Part shown: in pieces, positions 26,719-35,660 of the stretch
How positions within the stretch are numbered: position 1 is the stretch's first letter
Layout of the letters: the number at the start of each line of letters is the position of its first letter
Source of the DNA: Gammaproteobacteria bacterium
GTDB lineage: Bacteria > Pseudomonadota > Gammaproteobacteria > Burkholderiales > Gallionellaceae
Direction: 5' to 3'
DNA: 64,000 nucleotides
Assembly: GCA_018813765.1 (NCBI GenBank)
Contig: JAHJBC010000006.1
Span: forward strand, 558,001 to 622,000
Position numbers and translations under genes: made by a program
The notes under the pieces: generated by a model
The model's database searches: none
Seen by the model: the letters and a program-made list of their open reading frames with translations, nothing else
Told to the model about the DNA's origin: nothing

Positions 26719-27288
26719 TTATTTGAACAGGGACTTCATGTCGACGTCGGTCTTTTCGGTAGAGGCGAACTCCAACAGCGGCTTTTCGACATAGGCGAAC
26801 ATGTTGGCGATGAGCACGGCGGGGAACTGTTCGATGCCGACGTTGTAGATGTTGACCGATTCGTTGTACGTCTCGCGGCGGTCGGCGATGCCGTTCTCCA
26901 GTCCGGTGATGCGGTTCTGCAACTGCATGAAATGTTCGTTGGCCTTCAGTTCCGGATAGGCTTCCGCCACCGCAAAGATGTTGCCCAGTCCCATGCGCAA
27001 CATGCCTTCGGCCTTGCCCAGCGCCTCGATGTCCTGCCCCTGGCGCGCTTCCTGCACCCGCGAGCGTGCCTCGATCACGCGTTGCAGGGTCTCCTGTTCG
27101 AACTGCTTGTACTGCTTGCACACCTCGACCAGCTTGGGCAGTTCGTCATGGCGCTGCTTGAGCAGCACGTCGATGTTGGCCCAGGCCTTGCCGACGCCGT
27201 GTTTGAGTTGCACCAGGTTGTTGTAGAGGGTGATGCCGTAGATGAGGGCGACTACGCAGATGCCGAGAAGGATGAGCGAGCTGGTCAT
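26719..27288 (-). CDS. lemA: LemA family protein
   Basis: LemA proteins have an N-terminal membrane helix and a long four-helix bundle; their function is unclear. The protein has 189 residues with the membrane span LILLGICVVALIYGITLYN, then the signature VQLKHGVGKAWANIDVLLKQRHDELPKLVE, EGMLRMGLGNIFAVAEAYPELKAN, and NRITGLENGIADRRETYNESVNIYN. AAGGAA precedes the start. The GIDE-domain gene follows 125 bases downstream on the same strand, so the two are likely co-transcribed. Confidence 0.92.
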   Translation of the reverse strand: MTSSLILLGICVVALIYGITLYNNLVQLKHGVGKAWANIDVLLKQRHDELPKLVEVCKQYKQFEQETLQRVIEARSRVQEARQGQDIEALGKAEGMLRMGLGNIFAVAEAYPELKANEHFMQLQNRITGLENGIADRRETYNESVNIYNVGIEQFPAVLIANMFAYVEKPLLEFASTEKTDVDMKSLFK

Positions 27289-27385
27289 GGCAAGGTTCCT
27301 TGTGCGGGTTGGGAGGGACGCGGCGAATCATAAAACAAATTGCCGCGCCGGGGCACAGGATTGCTTCGGTGTTTTCTAAATACCC

Positions 27386-27497
27386 CGTCATTCCCGCGCA
27401 GGCGGGAATCCAGCGGTTTTATTCCACATGCCTTTTGTGTTGTTTTGCTGCGCAAAAGATTTTGGTTGACTGGATTCCCGCCTGCGCGGGAATGACG
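27386..27497. repeat. Perfect 28-bp inverted repeat between dnaJ and lemA
   Basis: The arm at 27386-27413 (CGTCATTCCCGCGC...) is the exact reverse complement of 27470-27497, with a 56-base spacer. Each arm is itself partly palindromic (ATTCCCGC..GCGGGAAT), a pattern known in dispersed proteobacterial repeats such as the Neisseria dRS3-like ATTCCC-N8-GGGAAT units. The dnaJ stop lies eight bases beyond the right arm, so it may also terminate dnaJ transcription. Confidence 0.85.
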
Positions 27498-27504
27498 GCA
27501 TTTG

Positions 27505-28629
27505 TCACTGACCGAAGAATTCCTTCACCTTGCCCATCCACGACTTGGCGCGCGGATTGTGGCGGCCGGTATCTTCCTGGCTGATAGTCTCGAACTCGCG
27601 CAGCAGTTCCTTCTGGCGGTCGGTCAGGTTGGCGGGCGTCTCCACGATGACATGGCAGTGCAGATCGCCGTGGGTATGCGTGCGCATGCCCTTGATGCCC
27701 TTGCCGCGCAGGCGGAACTGCTTGCCGCTCTGTGTTTCGGCCGGGATCTTGATGCGCGCCGCACCGTCCAGAGTGGGGATCTCGATCTCGCCGCCCAATG
27801 CCGCGGTGGCGAAGCTGATCGGCATTTCGCAATGCAGGTCGTCGCCGTCGCGCTGGAACACGCTGTGCTGCTTGATGTGGATCTCGACATAGAGGTCGCC
27901 GTGAGGCGCACCGTGCGATCCGGCTTCGCCGTGGCCGCTGTGGCGCAGGCGCATACCGCTGTCGATACCGGCGGGGATCTTGATCTCCAGCGTCTTCTGT
28001 TTCTTCACGCGGCCGCTGCCGTGGCAGTCCTTGCATGGCGAACTGATCTGTTTCCCGCTGCCGTGGCAACGCGGACAGGTCTGCTGGATGGAGAAAAATC
28101 CTTGCTGCATACGCACCTGGCCGTGTCCGCCGCAGGTGGTACAGGTAGTGGCCGAGGTGCCGGGTTTGGCGCCGGAACCGCTACAGGTCTCGCACTCCTC
28201 CATGACCGGGATGCGGATCTGTTTTTCCGCGCCGCGCGCCGCTTCTTCCAGCGTGATTTCCATGTTGTAGCGCAAGTCTGCACCGCGATGCGCTTGGCTG
28301 CGACCGCCGCGACCGCCGCCGAAGATGTCGCCGAAGATGTCGCCGAAATCGAAACCCTGTGCGCCACCCGCTCCGAACGGATTGCCGCCGCCCATACCGC
28401 CCGCCTCGAAAGCCGAGTGGCCGTACTGGTCGTAAGCCGCGCGCTTCTGTCCGTCGGACAAGGTCTCGTAGGCTTCCTTCGCTTCCTTGAAATGTTCCTC
28501 CGCTTTCGGGTTGTCCGGGTTGCGGTCGGGGTGGTGCTTCATCGCCAGCTTGCGATAAGCCTTTTTGATGTCTTCATCCGAGGCGTCGCGGTTGACGCCG
28601 AGGACTTCGTAATAATCTTTTTTGGACAT
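27505..28629 (-). CDS. dnaJ: Chaperone DnaJ
   Basis: DnaJ delivers unfolded proteins to DnaK and stimulates its ATPase. The protein has 374 residues: a J-domain with KHHPDRNP (HPD), a Gly/Phe-rich region ([17 protein letters not shown]), four zinc-binding CxxCxGxG repeats ([32 protein letters not shown]), and a C-terminal substrate domain. All zinc cysteines are present. It is last in grpE-dnaK-dnaJ, separated from dnaK by a repeat-rich gap that may reduce read-through. Confidence 0.97.
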   Translation of the reverse strand: MSKKDYYEVLGVNRDASDEDIKKAYRKLAMKHHPDRNPDNPKAEEHFKEAKEAYETLSDGQKRAAYDQYGHSAFEAGGMGGGNPFGAGGAQGFDFGDIFGDIFGGGRGGRSQAHRGADLRYNMEITLEEAARGAEKQIRIPVMEECETCSGSGAKPGTSATTCTTCGGHGQVRMQQGFFSIQQTCPRCHGSGKQISSPCKDCHGSGRVKKQKTLEIKIPAGIDSGMRLRHSGHGEAGSHGAPHGDLYVEIHIKQHSVFQRDGDDLHCEMPISFATAALGGEIEIPTLDGAARIKIPAETQSGKQFRLRGKGIKGMRTHTHGDLHCHVIVETPANLTDRQKELLREFETISQEDTGRHNPRAKSWMGKVKEFFGQ

Positions 28630-28651
28630 GTTCAGTTACCGCTGAATGTAG

Positions 28652-28678
28652 GATGGGTTTCGCGCCGCGAAACCCATC
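28652..28678. repeat. GATGGGTTTCGCG hairpin before dnaJ
   Basis: GATGGGTTTCGCG pairs with CGCGAAACCCATC across a single base, and GTAGGATGGG extends the left side. The same GTAGGATGGGTT element forms the 32-bp arms at 24211-24296, so this is a dispersed repeat unit in the dnaK-dnaJ spacer. Confidence 0.7.
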
Positions 28679-28703
28679 GTTTATCACTACAAAACCTTTT
28701 TTT

Positions 28704-28762
28704 GCCACAGAGATCACAGAGAGTGCGGTGCATGTAACGACTTTCTCTGTGTGCTCTGTGGC
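28704..28762. repeat. CCACAGAG inverted repeat in the dnaK-dnaJ spacer
   Basis: GCCACAGAGATCACAGAGA (28704-28722) pairs almost completely with TCTCTGTGTGCTCTGTGGC (28744-28762). It is a second repeat type in the same spacer and could attenuate dnaJ transcription. Confidence 0.65.
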
Positions 28763-28771
28763 TAATGGGTT

Positions 28772-30700
28772 TTATTTCTTGTCTTTGACTTCAGTGAACT
28801 CGGCATCCACTACATCACCTTCGTCAGCTTTGGCTTCGTTGCCAGGAGCAGCGCCGCCCTGTGCTGCCTGTGCCTTGGCCTGTTCGGCGGCATACATCTT
28901 CTCGCCAAGCTTCTGTGCGGCAGTGGCCAGTGCTTCGGCCTTGGCTTCGATGGCTTCCTTGTCGTCGCTCTTCACCACGGCTTCGGCATCTTTCACCGCA
29001 GATTCGATGGCGGCTTTTTCGTCAGCAGACAATTGCTCGCCGTATTCCTTCATCGACTTGTTGGTGGAGTGGATCAAACCATCCAGCTGGTTACGCGCGG
29101 TCACCAGTTCCATGGCCTTCTTGTCCTCGTCGGCATGCGCTTCGGCATCCGCCACCATGCGCTGGATCTCTTCTTCGGAGAGACCGGAGCTGGCCTTGAT
29201 GGTGATGTTGGCTTCCTTGCCGGTGGCCTTGTCTTTCGCGCCCACGTGCAGGATACCGTTGGCGTCGATGTTGAAGGTCACTTCGATCTGCGGCATGCCG
29301 CGCGGTGCCGGCGGGATGTCGGACAGGTTGAACTGCCCCAGGCTCTTGTTGCCGGAGGACATCTCGCGCTCGCCCTGCAGCACGTGGATGGTCACGGCGG
29401 ACTGGTTGTCATCCGCAGTGGAGAACACCTGCGATGCCTTGGTCGGGATGGTGGTGTTCTTCTTGATGAGCTTGGTCATCACGCCGCCCATGGTCTCGAT
29501 ACCCAAGCTGAGCGGGGTCACGTCCAGCAGCAGCACGTCCTTCACTTCGCCCTGCAGCACGCCGCCCTGGATGGCTGCGCCAACGGCCACAGCCTCGTCC
29601 GGGTTCACGTCCTTGCGCGCTTCCTTGCCGAAGAACGCCTTAACTTTTTCCTGAACCATCGGCATACGGGTCTGGCCACCGACCAGGATCACGTCGGCGA
29701 TGTCAGCATTGGTCACGCCCGCATCCTTCATGGCGATCTTGCACGGCTCGATGGTACGTGCGACCAGGTCTTCCACGATGCTTTCCAGCTTGGCGCGGGT
29801 GATCTTCACGGCCAGGTGTTTCGGGCCGGTTGCGTCTGCGGTGATGTACGGCAGGTTCACTTCGGTCTGCTGTGCGGAAGACAGTTCGATCTTGGCTTTT
29901 TCCGCAGCATCCTTCAGGCGTTGCAGGGCCAGCATGTCCTTCTTCAGGTCCACGCCGCTTTCCTTCTTGAACTCTTCCACCAGGAACTCGATCACGCGCA
30001 TGTCGAAGTCTTCGCCGCCGAGGAAGGTGTCGCCGTTGGTGGACAGCACTTCGAACTGGTGTTCGCCGTCGATTTCGGCGATGTCGATGATGGAAATGTC
30101 GAATGTGCCGCCGCCGAGGTCATATACCGCGATCTTGCGGTCGCCTTCCTGCTTGTCCATACCGAAAGCCAGCGCGGCTGCGGTCGGTTCGTTGATGATG
30201 CGCTTTACGTCCAGACCGGCGATGCGGCCCGCGTCCTTGGTGGCCTGGCGCTGCGAGTCGTTGAAGTAAGCCGGAACGGTGATGACCGCCTCGGTGACGG
30301 GTTCGCCCAGATAGTCTTCGGCGGTCTTCTTCATCTTCATCAGCACTTCAGCCGAGATTTCCGGTGCGGAGATCTCTTTGTCGCGCACCTTCACCCATGC
30401 GTCGCCGTTCTTGGCCTTGACGATGGAGTAGGGAACCATGGCGATGTCTTTTTGCACCATCGGCTCTTCAAAACGACGACCGATCAGGCGTTTCACGCCG
30501 TACAGGGTGTTCTTGGGGTTGGTCACGGCCTGACGCTTGGCGGGCGCTCCCACCAGCACTTCACCGTCTTCCATGTAGGCGATGATGGAGGGGGTCGTGC
30601 GCGTACCTTCCGCGTTCTCGATCACCTTGGTCTTGCCGTTCTCCATGATGGCCACGCAAGAGTTCGTCGTGCCCAGATCGATACCGATGATTTTTCCCAT
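28772..30700 (-). CDS. dnaK: Chaperone DnaK (Hsp70)
   Basis: DnaK is the ATP-driven main chaperone of the cytoplasm. The protein has 642 residues: the nucleotide-binding domain starts [20 protein letters not shown], with [13 protein letters not shown] and [14 protein letters not shown]; the substrate domain contains [20 protein letters not shown]; and a C-terminal lid ends in [15 protein letters not shown], close to the usual EEVKDKK tail. It has its own sigma-32-type promoter in addition to the one before grpE. Confidence 0.98.
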   Translation of the reverse strand: MGKIIGIDLGTTNSCVAIMENGKTKVIENAEGTRTTPSIIAYMEDGEVLVGAPAKRQAVTNPKNTLYGVKRLIGRRFEEPMVQKDIAMVPYSIVKAKNGDAWVKVRDKEISAPEISAEVLMKMKKTAEDYLGEPVTEAVITVPAYFNDSQRQATKDAGRIAGLDVKRIINEPTAAALAFGMDKQEGDRKIAVYDLGGGTFDISIIDIAEIDGEHQFEVLSTNGDTFLGGEDFDMRVIEFLVEEFKKESGVDLKKDMLALQRLKDAAEKAKIELSSAQQTEVNLPYITADATGPKHLAVKITRAKLESIVEDLVARTIEPCKIAMKDAGVTNADIADVILVGGQTRMPMVQEKVKAFFGKEARKDVNPDEAVAVGAAIQGGVLQGEVKDVLLLDVTPLSLGIETMGGVMTKLIKKNTTIPTKASQVFSTADDNQSAVTIHVLQGEREMSSGNKSLGQFNLSDIPPAPRGMPQIEVTFNIDANGILHVGAKDKATGKEANITIKASSGLSEEEIQRMVADAEAHADEDKKAMELVTARNQLDGLIHSTNKSMKEYGEQLSADEKAAIESAVKDAEAVVKSDDKEAIEAKAEALATAAQKLGEKMYAAEQAKAQAAQGGAAPGNEAKADEGDVVDAEFTEVKDKK

Positions 30701-30752
30701 GATGCTTTCCTTTCAGTTGAATTTGGTTGGTTCTGTAAATCTGCTGCCGCCT

Positions 30753-30781
30753 TAGGTGGGGCGGGGATTGCGTATTTCAAG
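30753..30781 (-). promoter_or_regulatory. Sigma-32-type heat-shock promoter before dnaK
   Basis: On the minus strand, CTTGAAA (30781-30775) is followed after 13 bases by CCCCACCTA (30761-30753). This matches the heat-shock consensus CTTGAAA-N11-16-CCCCATNT well. It lies about 55 bases upstream of the dnaK start. Confidence 0.75.
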
Positions 30782-30785
30782 TGTT

Positions 30786-30875
30786 GAGCTTGTGGCTGGT
30801 AGCTTGTGGCTTGTAGCCAACCCGGTTTTGCTACAAGCTACCGGCTACGAGCTACCAGCTACCAGCTACAAGCTT
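30786..30875. repeat. AGCTTGTAGC inverted repeat family, long copy
   Basis: Units of AGCTTGTGGC/AGCTTGTAGC run on one side, and GCTACAAGCTACCGGCTAC on the other, around a core CCAACCCGGTTTTG. The copy at 39077-39146 shares the core GTAGCCAA-CCGGTT and the right arm almost base for base. It fills the spacer between grpE and dnaK. Confidence 0.8.
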
Positions 30876-30877
30876 CC

Positions 30878-31405
30878 CTATTCTTTTCCCTTCGCCACCA
30901 TCACCAGCGCCGGGCGCAGCACGCGGTCGTTCAGGGTGTAGCCCTTCTGCATTACCGTGACCACGGTGTTCGCTTCCTGCTCGCTTTCCACCATGCCGAT
31001 GGCCTGGTGTTTGTGCGGGTCAAGCTTTTCGCCGAGCGGGTTCACTTCCTTGATGTTGAACTTCTCGAACACGCTGGAAAGCTGCTTCAGGGTCAGTTCC
31101 ATGCCGCTCTTGAAGCTCTCGACGTTCTCGGTCTCGACGGCCATGCCGGCCTGCAGGCTGTCCATCACCGCCAGCATTTCGCCGGAAAAGCGCTCCACGG
31201 CGAACTTTTGCGCCTTGCTCACGTCTTCGGCGGCGCGACGGCGGATGTTCTCGCCCTCGGCCTTGGCATACATCCAGGCGTCGTAGTGTTCTTGTGCCTT
31301 GCGCTCGGCTTCCTGCAGCATCTCTTCCATGCTGGGCATGGTCTCAGCCGGGGTTTCGGGGCTGGCTGCGGGTTCGTTCTGCGGGGTGTTCTCGTTCTGT
31401 TCCAT
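30878..31405 (-). CDS. grpE: Nucleotide exchange factor GrpE
   Basis: GrpE releases ADP from DnaK. The protein has 175 residues: an acidic disordered N-terminus ([20 protein letters not shown]), a long helix ([18 protein letters not shown]), the [18 protein letters not shown] segment and the C-terminal beta domain ([43 protein letters not shown]). It is the first gene of the heat-shock group and sits right behind a sigma-32-type promoter. Confidence 0.96.
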   Translation of the reverse strand: MEQNENTPQNEPAASPETPAETMPSMEEMLQEAERKAQEHYDAWMYAKAEGENIRRRAAEDVSKAQKFAVERFSGEMLAVMDSLQAGMAVETENVESFKSGMELTLKQLSSVFEKFNIKEVNPLGEKLDPHKHQAIGMVESEQEANTVVTVMQKGYTLNDRVLRPALVMVAKGKE

Positions 31406-31433
31406 GCTGCTCTCCTGGTTTCGACTCGGGACT

Positions 31434-31460
31434 TATTGGGGCGGGGTTCGCCATTTCAAG
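31434..31460 (-). promoter_or_regulatory. Sigma-32-type heat-shock promoter before grpE
   Basis: On the minus strand, CTTGAAA (31460-31454) is followed after 12 bases by CCCCAATA (31441-31434). This fits the sigma-32 consensus and lies about 30 bases upstream of the grpE start codon. Confidence 0.8.
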
Positions 31461-31520
31461 TGCCGGGGCGAAAAATATTTGCGCCATGCGATAATGCGCG
31501 CCGTTCCGAACCATAGCCCT

Positions 31521-32690
31521 ATGTCTGCCCACAAGAACTACCACTGGCGCATCGCCGGTTTCTATTTCTTCTACTACTCCTTCGTGGGGATGTTCTCCCC
31601 CTACTGGAGCCTGTACCTGCAATCCATCGGTTTCGACGCCATCGATATCGCCATCCTGATGTCGATCCAGCCGGTGATGCGCATGGTCGCGCCCAACATC
31701 TGGGGCTGGCTGGCCGACCATACCGGGCGCAGCCGGGAAGTGGTGGTGATGGCGGCAAGCCTGAGCGCGCTGTTCTATCTGGGGGTGTTCGCCACCACCA
31801 GCTTCTGGGGGCTGTTCCTGGTGCTGACGCTGATGAGCTTCTTCTGGAGCGCGTCGATGCCGCTGGTGGAAGCGACCACGATGAGCTGGCTGGGCAAGAA
31901 CACCGCGCATTACGGGCGCCTGCGCTCATGGGGTTCCATCGGCTTCATCGTTTCCGTGGTGGGGCTGGGCTATGCCTTCGACCACATCGCCATTGCCTGG
32001 CTGCTGTGGGCGGGGCTGGTGTGCGAGGTGGGTATCCTGCTCTTTGCGCGCCAGATGCCGAAGACCGAGGTGCTGGCGCACCACACCGATCATCAACCGA
32101 TCAAACAGATCGTGCTGCAGCCGAGCGTGCTGGCGCTGTTTGGTGCCTGTTTCCTGATGGCGGTGGCGCACGGTCCCTATTACACCTTCTTTTCCATCTA
32201 TCTGGTCGAGCACGGCTACGCCAAGAGTGTTGTGGGTGGATTGTGGGCGCTGGGCGTGATCTGCGAGATCGGCGTGTTCTTCCTGATGCCTGCACTGGTC
32301 AGGCGCTTCGGGTTCGCCAACATTCTGTTTGCCAGCCTCGCGGCGGCGGTGCTGCGCTTCCTGCTCATCGGCTGGGCGGTGGATGTCGTCGCATTGCTGC
32401 TGCTGGCGCAGGCTTTGCATGCGCTCACCTTCGGCGCGTTCCACGCGGCCTCGGTCGGCTTGGTGCACCAGTTCTTTCAGGGGCGGCACCAATCGAGGGG
32501 GCAGGCCCTGTTCGGCAGCGTTACTTACGGCGCGGGCGGTGTGTTGGGCGGTCTGGCGAGCGGCCCGATATGGCAGCACTGGGGCGCGACTGCGTTGTAT
32601 TCTTGTAGCGCGGGTGCGGCATTGTTGGGCATGATTCTGCTGCGGTGGAAGCTGCGCAAGGGGGCGGAAGGGCAGACTGCCGCCGTCTGA
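31521..32690 (+). CDS. MFS transporter (3-phenylpropionate/nucleoside-symporter-like family)
   Basis: The protein has 389 residues with about 12 hydrophobic spans. It begins MSAHKNYHWRIAGFYFFYYSFVGMFSPYWSLYLQSIGF, a pattern of the MFS_1-like/HcaT group, and has LADHTGRSREVVV in the loop after span two and GRLRSWGSIGFIVSVVGLGY in span five. The ATG at 31521 is chosen; an in-frame extension to 31299 would run through the grpE promoter. The substrate is unknown. The gene is divergent from grpE and alone. Confidence 0.82.
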   Translation: MSAHKNYHWRIAGFYFFYYSFVGMFSPYWSLYLQSIGFDAIDIAILMSIQPVMRMVAPNIWGWLADHTGRSREVVVMAASLSALFYLGVFATTSFWGLFLVLTLMSFFWSASMPLVEATTMSWLGKNTAHYGRLRSWGSIGFIVSVVGLGYAFDHIAIAWLLWAGLVCEVGILLFARQMPKTEVLAHHTDHQPIKQIVLQPSVLALFGACFLMAVAHGPYYTFFSIYLVEHGYAKSVVGGLWALGVICEIGVFFLMPALVRRFGFANILFASLAAAVLRFLLIGWAVDVVALLLLAQALHALTFGAFHAASVGLVHQFFQGRHQSRGQALFGSVTYGAGGVLGGLASGPIWQHWGATALYSCSAGAALLGMILLRWKLRKGAEGQTAAV

Positions 32691-32871
32691 GGAATATCGG
32701 AGTAAAGCTGGTGGGGATTCTGCTTCCGACAAACAACTTCCCGCCGTCTCTATAAAAGCGTTGGCTGAAACGGCTTGGTCTGTGCGAGTATGTTTGCGCG
32801 CGAGCCCTTGAGGCCGGCCTTGCCGACAACAGCAAGTCCAGAAAGAGAATATCCGGTAACCGGGAGGAGTC

Positions 32872-34005
32872 ATGTTTTCGGATCTTGTCAGGAGCGTTTT
32901 TACGCTTGTCTATTGCCTCGTTGGCGTTATGCCCGGCATGGCCGTGGCTGAAACGAATCTCCCGACTCAGGCACCTGCTCCCGTTTGGATGGAAATGCGT
33001 CAAGCCGTTGCGCTGGCCAGTGCGAATGGGCCGCCGTGGGATGGTCCGGTTTCCGGCCCGGCCGGCCGCGAGGGTATGACGGTGGCTGTGGTTTGCGAAG
33101 ACTTGCGCAACGGCGGCGTTCTGAATGTCGCCAAGGGCGTCAGCGAAGCGAGCAAGGTCCTTGGTTGGAAGATCAGCATCTACGATGCGGGTGGCACGCC
33201 GGAGGGGCGCGACAAGGCGTTTTCCGCTGCGGCGGATTCCGGGGCGGACGGCTTGATCATCGTCGGCGCTGATGCCGGGGAGAACCGGGTTCACCTGAAG
33301 CAGTTTTCCGCGCGCAGGATGCCTGTCGTCGGCTGGCATGTCGGGCCGCTCGCCGGGCCGATCCCGGACAGCCCGGTCGCCATGAACGTCTCAACCGATC
33401 CGCTGGAGGTCGCACGCACTACGGCCGCAGCGGCCGTGCTCGAATCCGCCGGGCGCGCAGGGGTCGTCATTTTCACCGACAGCAACTTCGCCATCGCCAA
33501 AGCCAAGGCTAACGCCATGGTCGAGGTGATCAGGGCCTGCAAGGGCTGCACCTTGCTCGAAGTCCGGGATATCGCCATTTCGAGGAACGCCGAGTTGATG
33601 TCCGCAGTGACGAAACAACTGCTCGCCCGCTACGGTAAACGCTGGACGCACGCGCTGGCGATCAATGACATCTATTTCGACTATGCCGCGCAGGAGCTGA
33701 CCAAGGCGGGGCGGGCGAGCGATTCCATCAGCATGCTGTCGGCGGGCGATGGCAGTTCGTCGGCCTTCTTGCGCATCAAGGCCGGGACCTTCCAGACCGG
33801 CACGGTCGCCGAGCCGCTCAATCTTCATGGCTGGCAACTGGTCGATGAATTGAACCGGCTGCTTTCCGGCCAACCGGTGTCGGGCTATGTGGCCCCGGCG
33901 CATCTGGTCACGGCAAAGAACATCGCTTTCGACGGCGGTTCCCAATTGATGTACGACCCTGATAACGGTTATCGCGAGATATACCGGCGCATCTGGAGGC
34001 GTTGA
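32872..34005 (+). CDS. Periplasmic sugar-binding-like protein, likely sensor partner of the next kinase
   Basis: The protein has 377 residues with a signal peptide (LVYCLVGVMPGMAVA) and no lipobox. The body has the type-I periplasmic binding fold seen in ribose- or autoinducer-binding proteins: VAVVCEDLRNGGVLNVAKGV, DAGGTPEGRDKAFSAAADSGADGLIIVG, MPVVGWHVG and ALAINDIYFDYAAQELTKAG. No ABC transporter genes are nearby. It ends two bases before a membrane histidine kinase, so a role as ligand-binding input for that kinase is more likely than transport (inference). GGGAGGAG precedes its start. Confidence 0.82.
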   Translation: MFSDLVRSVFTLVYCLVGVMPGMAVAETNLPTQAPAPVWMEMRQAVALASANGPPWDGPVSGPAGREGMTVAVVCEDLRNGGVLNVAKGVSEASKVLGWKISIYDAGGTPEGRDKAFSAAADSGADGLIIVGADAGENRVHLKQFSARRMPVVGWHVGPLAGPIPDSPVAMNVSTDPLEVARTTAAAAVLESAGRAGVVIFTDSNFAIAKAKANAMVEVIRACKGCTLLEVRDIAISRNAELMSAVTKQLLARYGKRWTHALAINDIYFDYAAQELTKAGRASDSISMLSAGDGSSSAFLRIKAGTFQTGTVAEPLNLHGWQLVDELNRLLSGQPVSGYVAPAHLVTAKNIAFDGGSQLMYDPDNGYREIYRRIWRR

Positions 34006-34007
34006 CC

Positions 34008-35570
34008 GTGGCTGCCGGTTCATCCTTGTCTCGCAAATTTCAGAGGCTGCTGCCGCGCTCCCTGCGGCGGCAGTTTGCGCTGGCTGCGGGCGGATTGGCG
34101 TTGCTGATACTGGCCAGTGGGGTCTTTTCGGTCTATGCCCTGCGCGCCGCAACCGGCACCACCCGCTTGCTGGTCGAAGAGCGCATGGTGCATATGCAGG
34201 ATGCGCAGGATTTGGTTCAGCATACCCTGCTTATCGAGCGCGAGTCGTACCAGTTGGTCAGCGCTGAATCGGTCAATGCCATACGCATCCGCTATGCGGA
34301 GATCGTCGCGCGGCTGGCCGGATTCGATCGCCTGGTAGACCGGCTTGCCAGCAACGGCGACGGCGCTGACGGCAACATCGCACTGCTGGAACTGCACCAG
34401 TCGAGCCAGCTTTTCCGCAATACGGTCAACATCTTTGCGCAGTTGCGGGAGAACGAAATGCACATGGCCGACGGGGCGGGACGGGGTTCGCCGTTCCGTG
34501 CGGACAGGCAGGGAATTATGTTCCGCGATGAGCTGCGTCGCCAGGCCAGCGCCATGGTGGTTTCGGCCCGTACGCAGTCGGAGCGCTTCACCAGTGAATT
34601 CCAGGCGGCGATGCAGGAGTTGTCGCAGAAATCGGCGCAGAACCAGCGCTGGATGACGGTGCTGCTGGTCGTGAGCCTGCTGCTGGCATGGCTGTTGGCC
34701 CATCTGTTCCTGGGCAGGCATGTGCTTGATCGCCTGCAAGTGGTCAGCCGCAACCTGCGGCTGGGCGATGAGGGGGCTGCTCCGGCCGCGATACCCGTGC
34801 ATGGCGACGACGAGATCGGCGAAATGGCGCGCGCTGTCGAGCAGTTCCAGAACGACCGCAGGCAGTTGGCGCAACGCACCGCCGAAGTGGAGGCGGCCAA
34901 CAAGGATCTGGAGTCGTTCGCCTATTCCGTTTCGCACGATCTGCGTGCACCCTTGCGTGCCATAGACGGCTTCTCGCACATCCTGCTGGATGGCTATGCC
35001 GACAAGATGGATGACGAAGGCAAGCGGCTGCTCGGTGTGGTGCGGAGCAATGTTCAGCGCATGGCGCAGCTCATCGACGACATCCTGAGATTCTTCCGCA
35101 CCGGGAAACTGGGGATGTCGTTCTCCAGTATCGACATGGAAAGGTTGGGGCGCGAGGTCATCGAAGAGCTTCGCGTTCCCGATAGCGAGGCGCAGTTCGA
35201 ACTCGGACAATTGCCGCCCGCCAGGGGGGACCGCGCGATGTTGCGCCAGGTGTTGATCAACCTGATCTCGAATGCCATCAAATTCAGCCGCACCAAAGAA
35301 CCGCCCAGGATCAAGGTGGGCGGCTCCATCAAGGGTAACGAGGTGGTCTATTACGTGAGGGACAACGGCGTCGGCTTCGATATGCAATTCGCGGACAAGC
35401 TTTTCGGCGTGTTCCAGCGCCTGCATGGGGTGGACGAATTCGAGGGAACCGGCATCGGGCTCGCCATCGTCAAGCGCATCATCGCACGCCACGGCGGGCG
35501 GGTATGGGCGGAAAGCAGACTGAACGAGGGGACGACCATCTATTTCTCCCTGCCGCTTGCGGTGCAATGA
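34008..35570 (+). CDS. Membrane sensor histidine kinase
   Basis: The protein has about 520 residues from the GTG at 34008 (GGAGG eight bases upstream). Two membrane spans (LALAAGGLALLILASGVFSVYA-type near 30-50 and LLVVSLLLAWLLAHLFL near 220) enclose a periplasmic helical sensor. They are followed by HAMP, the DHp box SYSVSHDLRAPLRAIDG-type with the phospho-His in SVSHDLRAP, and an HATPase domain with NLISNAIKFS, VRDNGVGFDM and GTGIGLAIVKRIIARHGG. The kinase core is of the phytochrome-like class. No response regulator is adjacent, so its partner lies elsewhere. Confidence 0.88.
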   Translation: MAAGSSLSRKFQRLLPRSLRRQFALAAGGLALLILASGVFSVYALRAATGTTRLLVEERMVHMQDAQDLVQHTLLIERESYQLVSAESVNAIRIRYAEIVARLAGFDRLVDRLASNGDGADGNIALLELHQSSQLFRNTVNIFAQLRENEMHMADGAGRGSPFRADRQGIMFRDELRRQASAMVVSARTQSERFTSEFQAAMQELSQKSAQNQRWMTVLLVVSLLLAWLLAHLFLGRHVLDRLQVVSRNLRLGDEGAAPAAIPVHGDDEIGEMARAVEQFQNDRRQLAQRTAEVEAANKDLESFAYSVSHDLRAPLRAIDGFSHILLDGYADKMDDEGKRLLGVVRSNVQRMAQLIDDILRFFRTGKLGMSFSSIDMERLGREVIEELRVPDSEAQFELGQLPPARGDRAMLRQVLINLISNAIKFSRTKEPPRIKVGGSIKGNEVVYYVRDNGVGFDMQFADKLFGVFQRLHGVDEFEGTGIGLAIVKRIIARHGGRVWAESRLNEGTTIYFSLPLAVQ

Positions 35571-35660
35571 AACGAGGGAGCAGGCGATTTGCGGCACCTT
35601 GTTGCATGGCGCTTGGCGCGCCCACTGTGGCATAATCTCGCGCTCGATTGGGATACTGTA

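Noticed and set aside
29033-30787. Open frame of 584 codons opposite dnaK
   Set aside because: Antisense shadow of a highly conserved gene; no family-like motifs.
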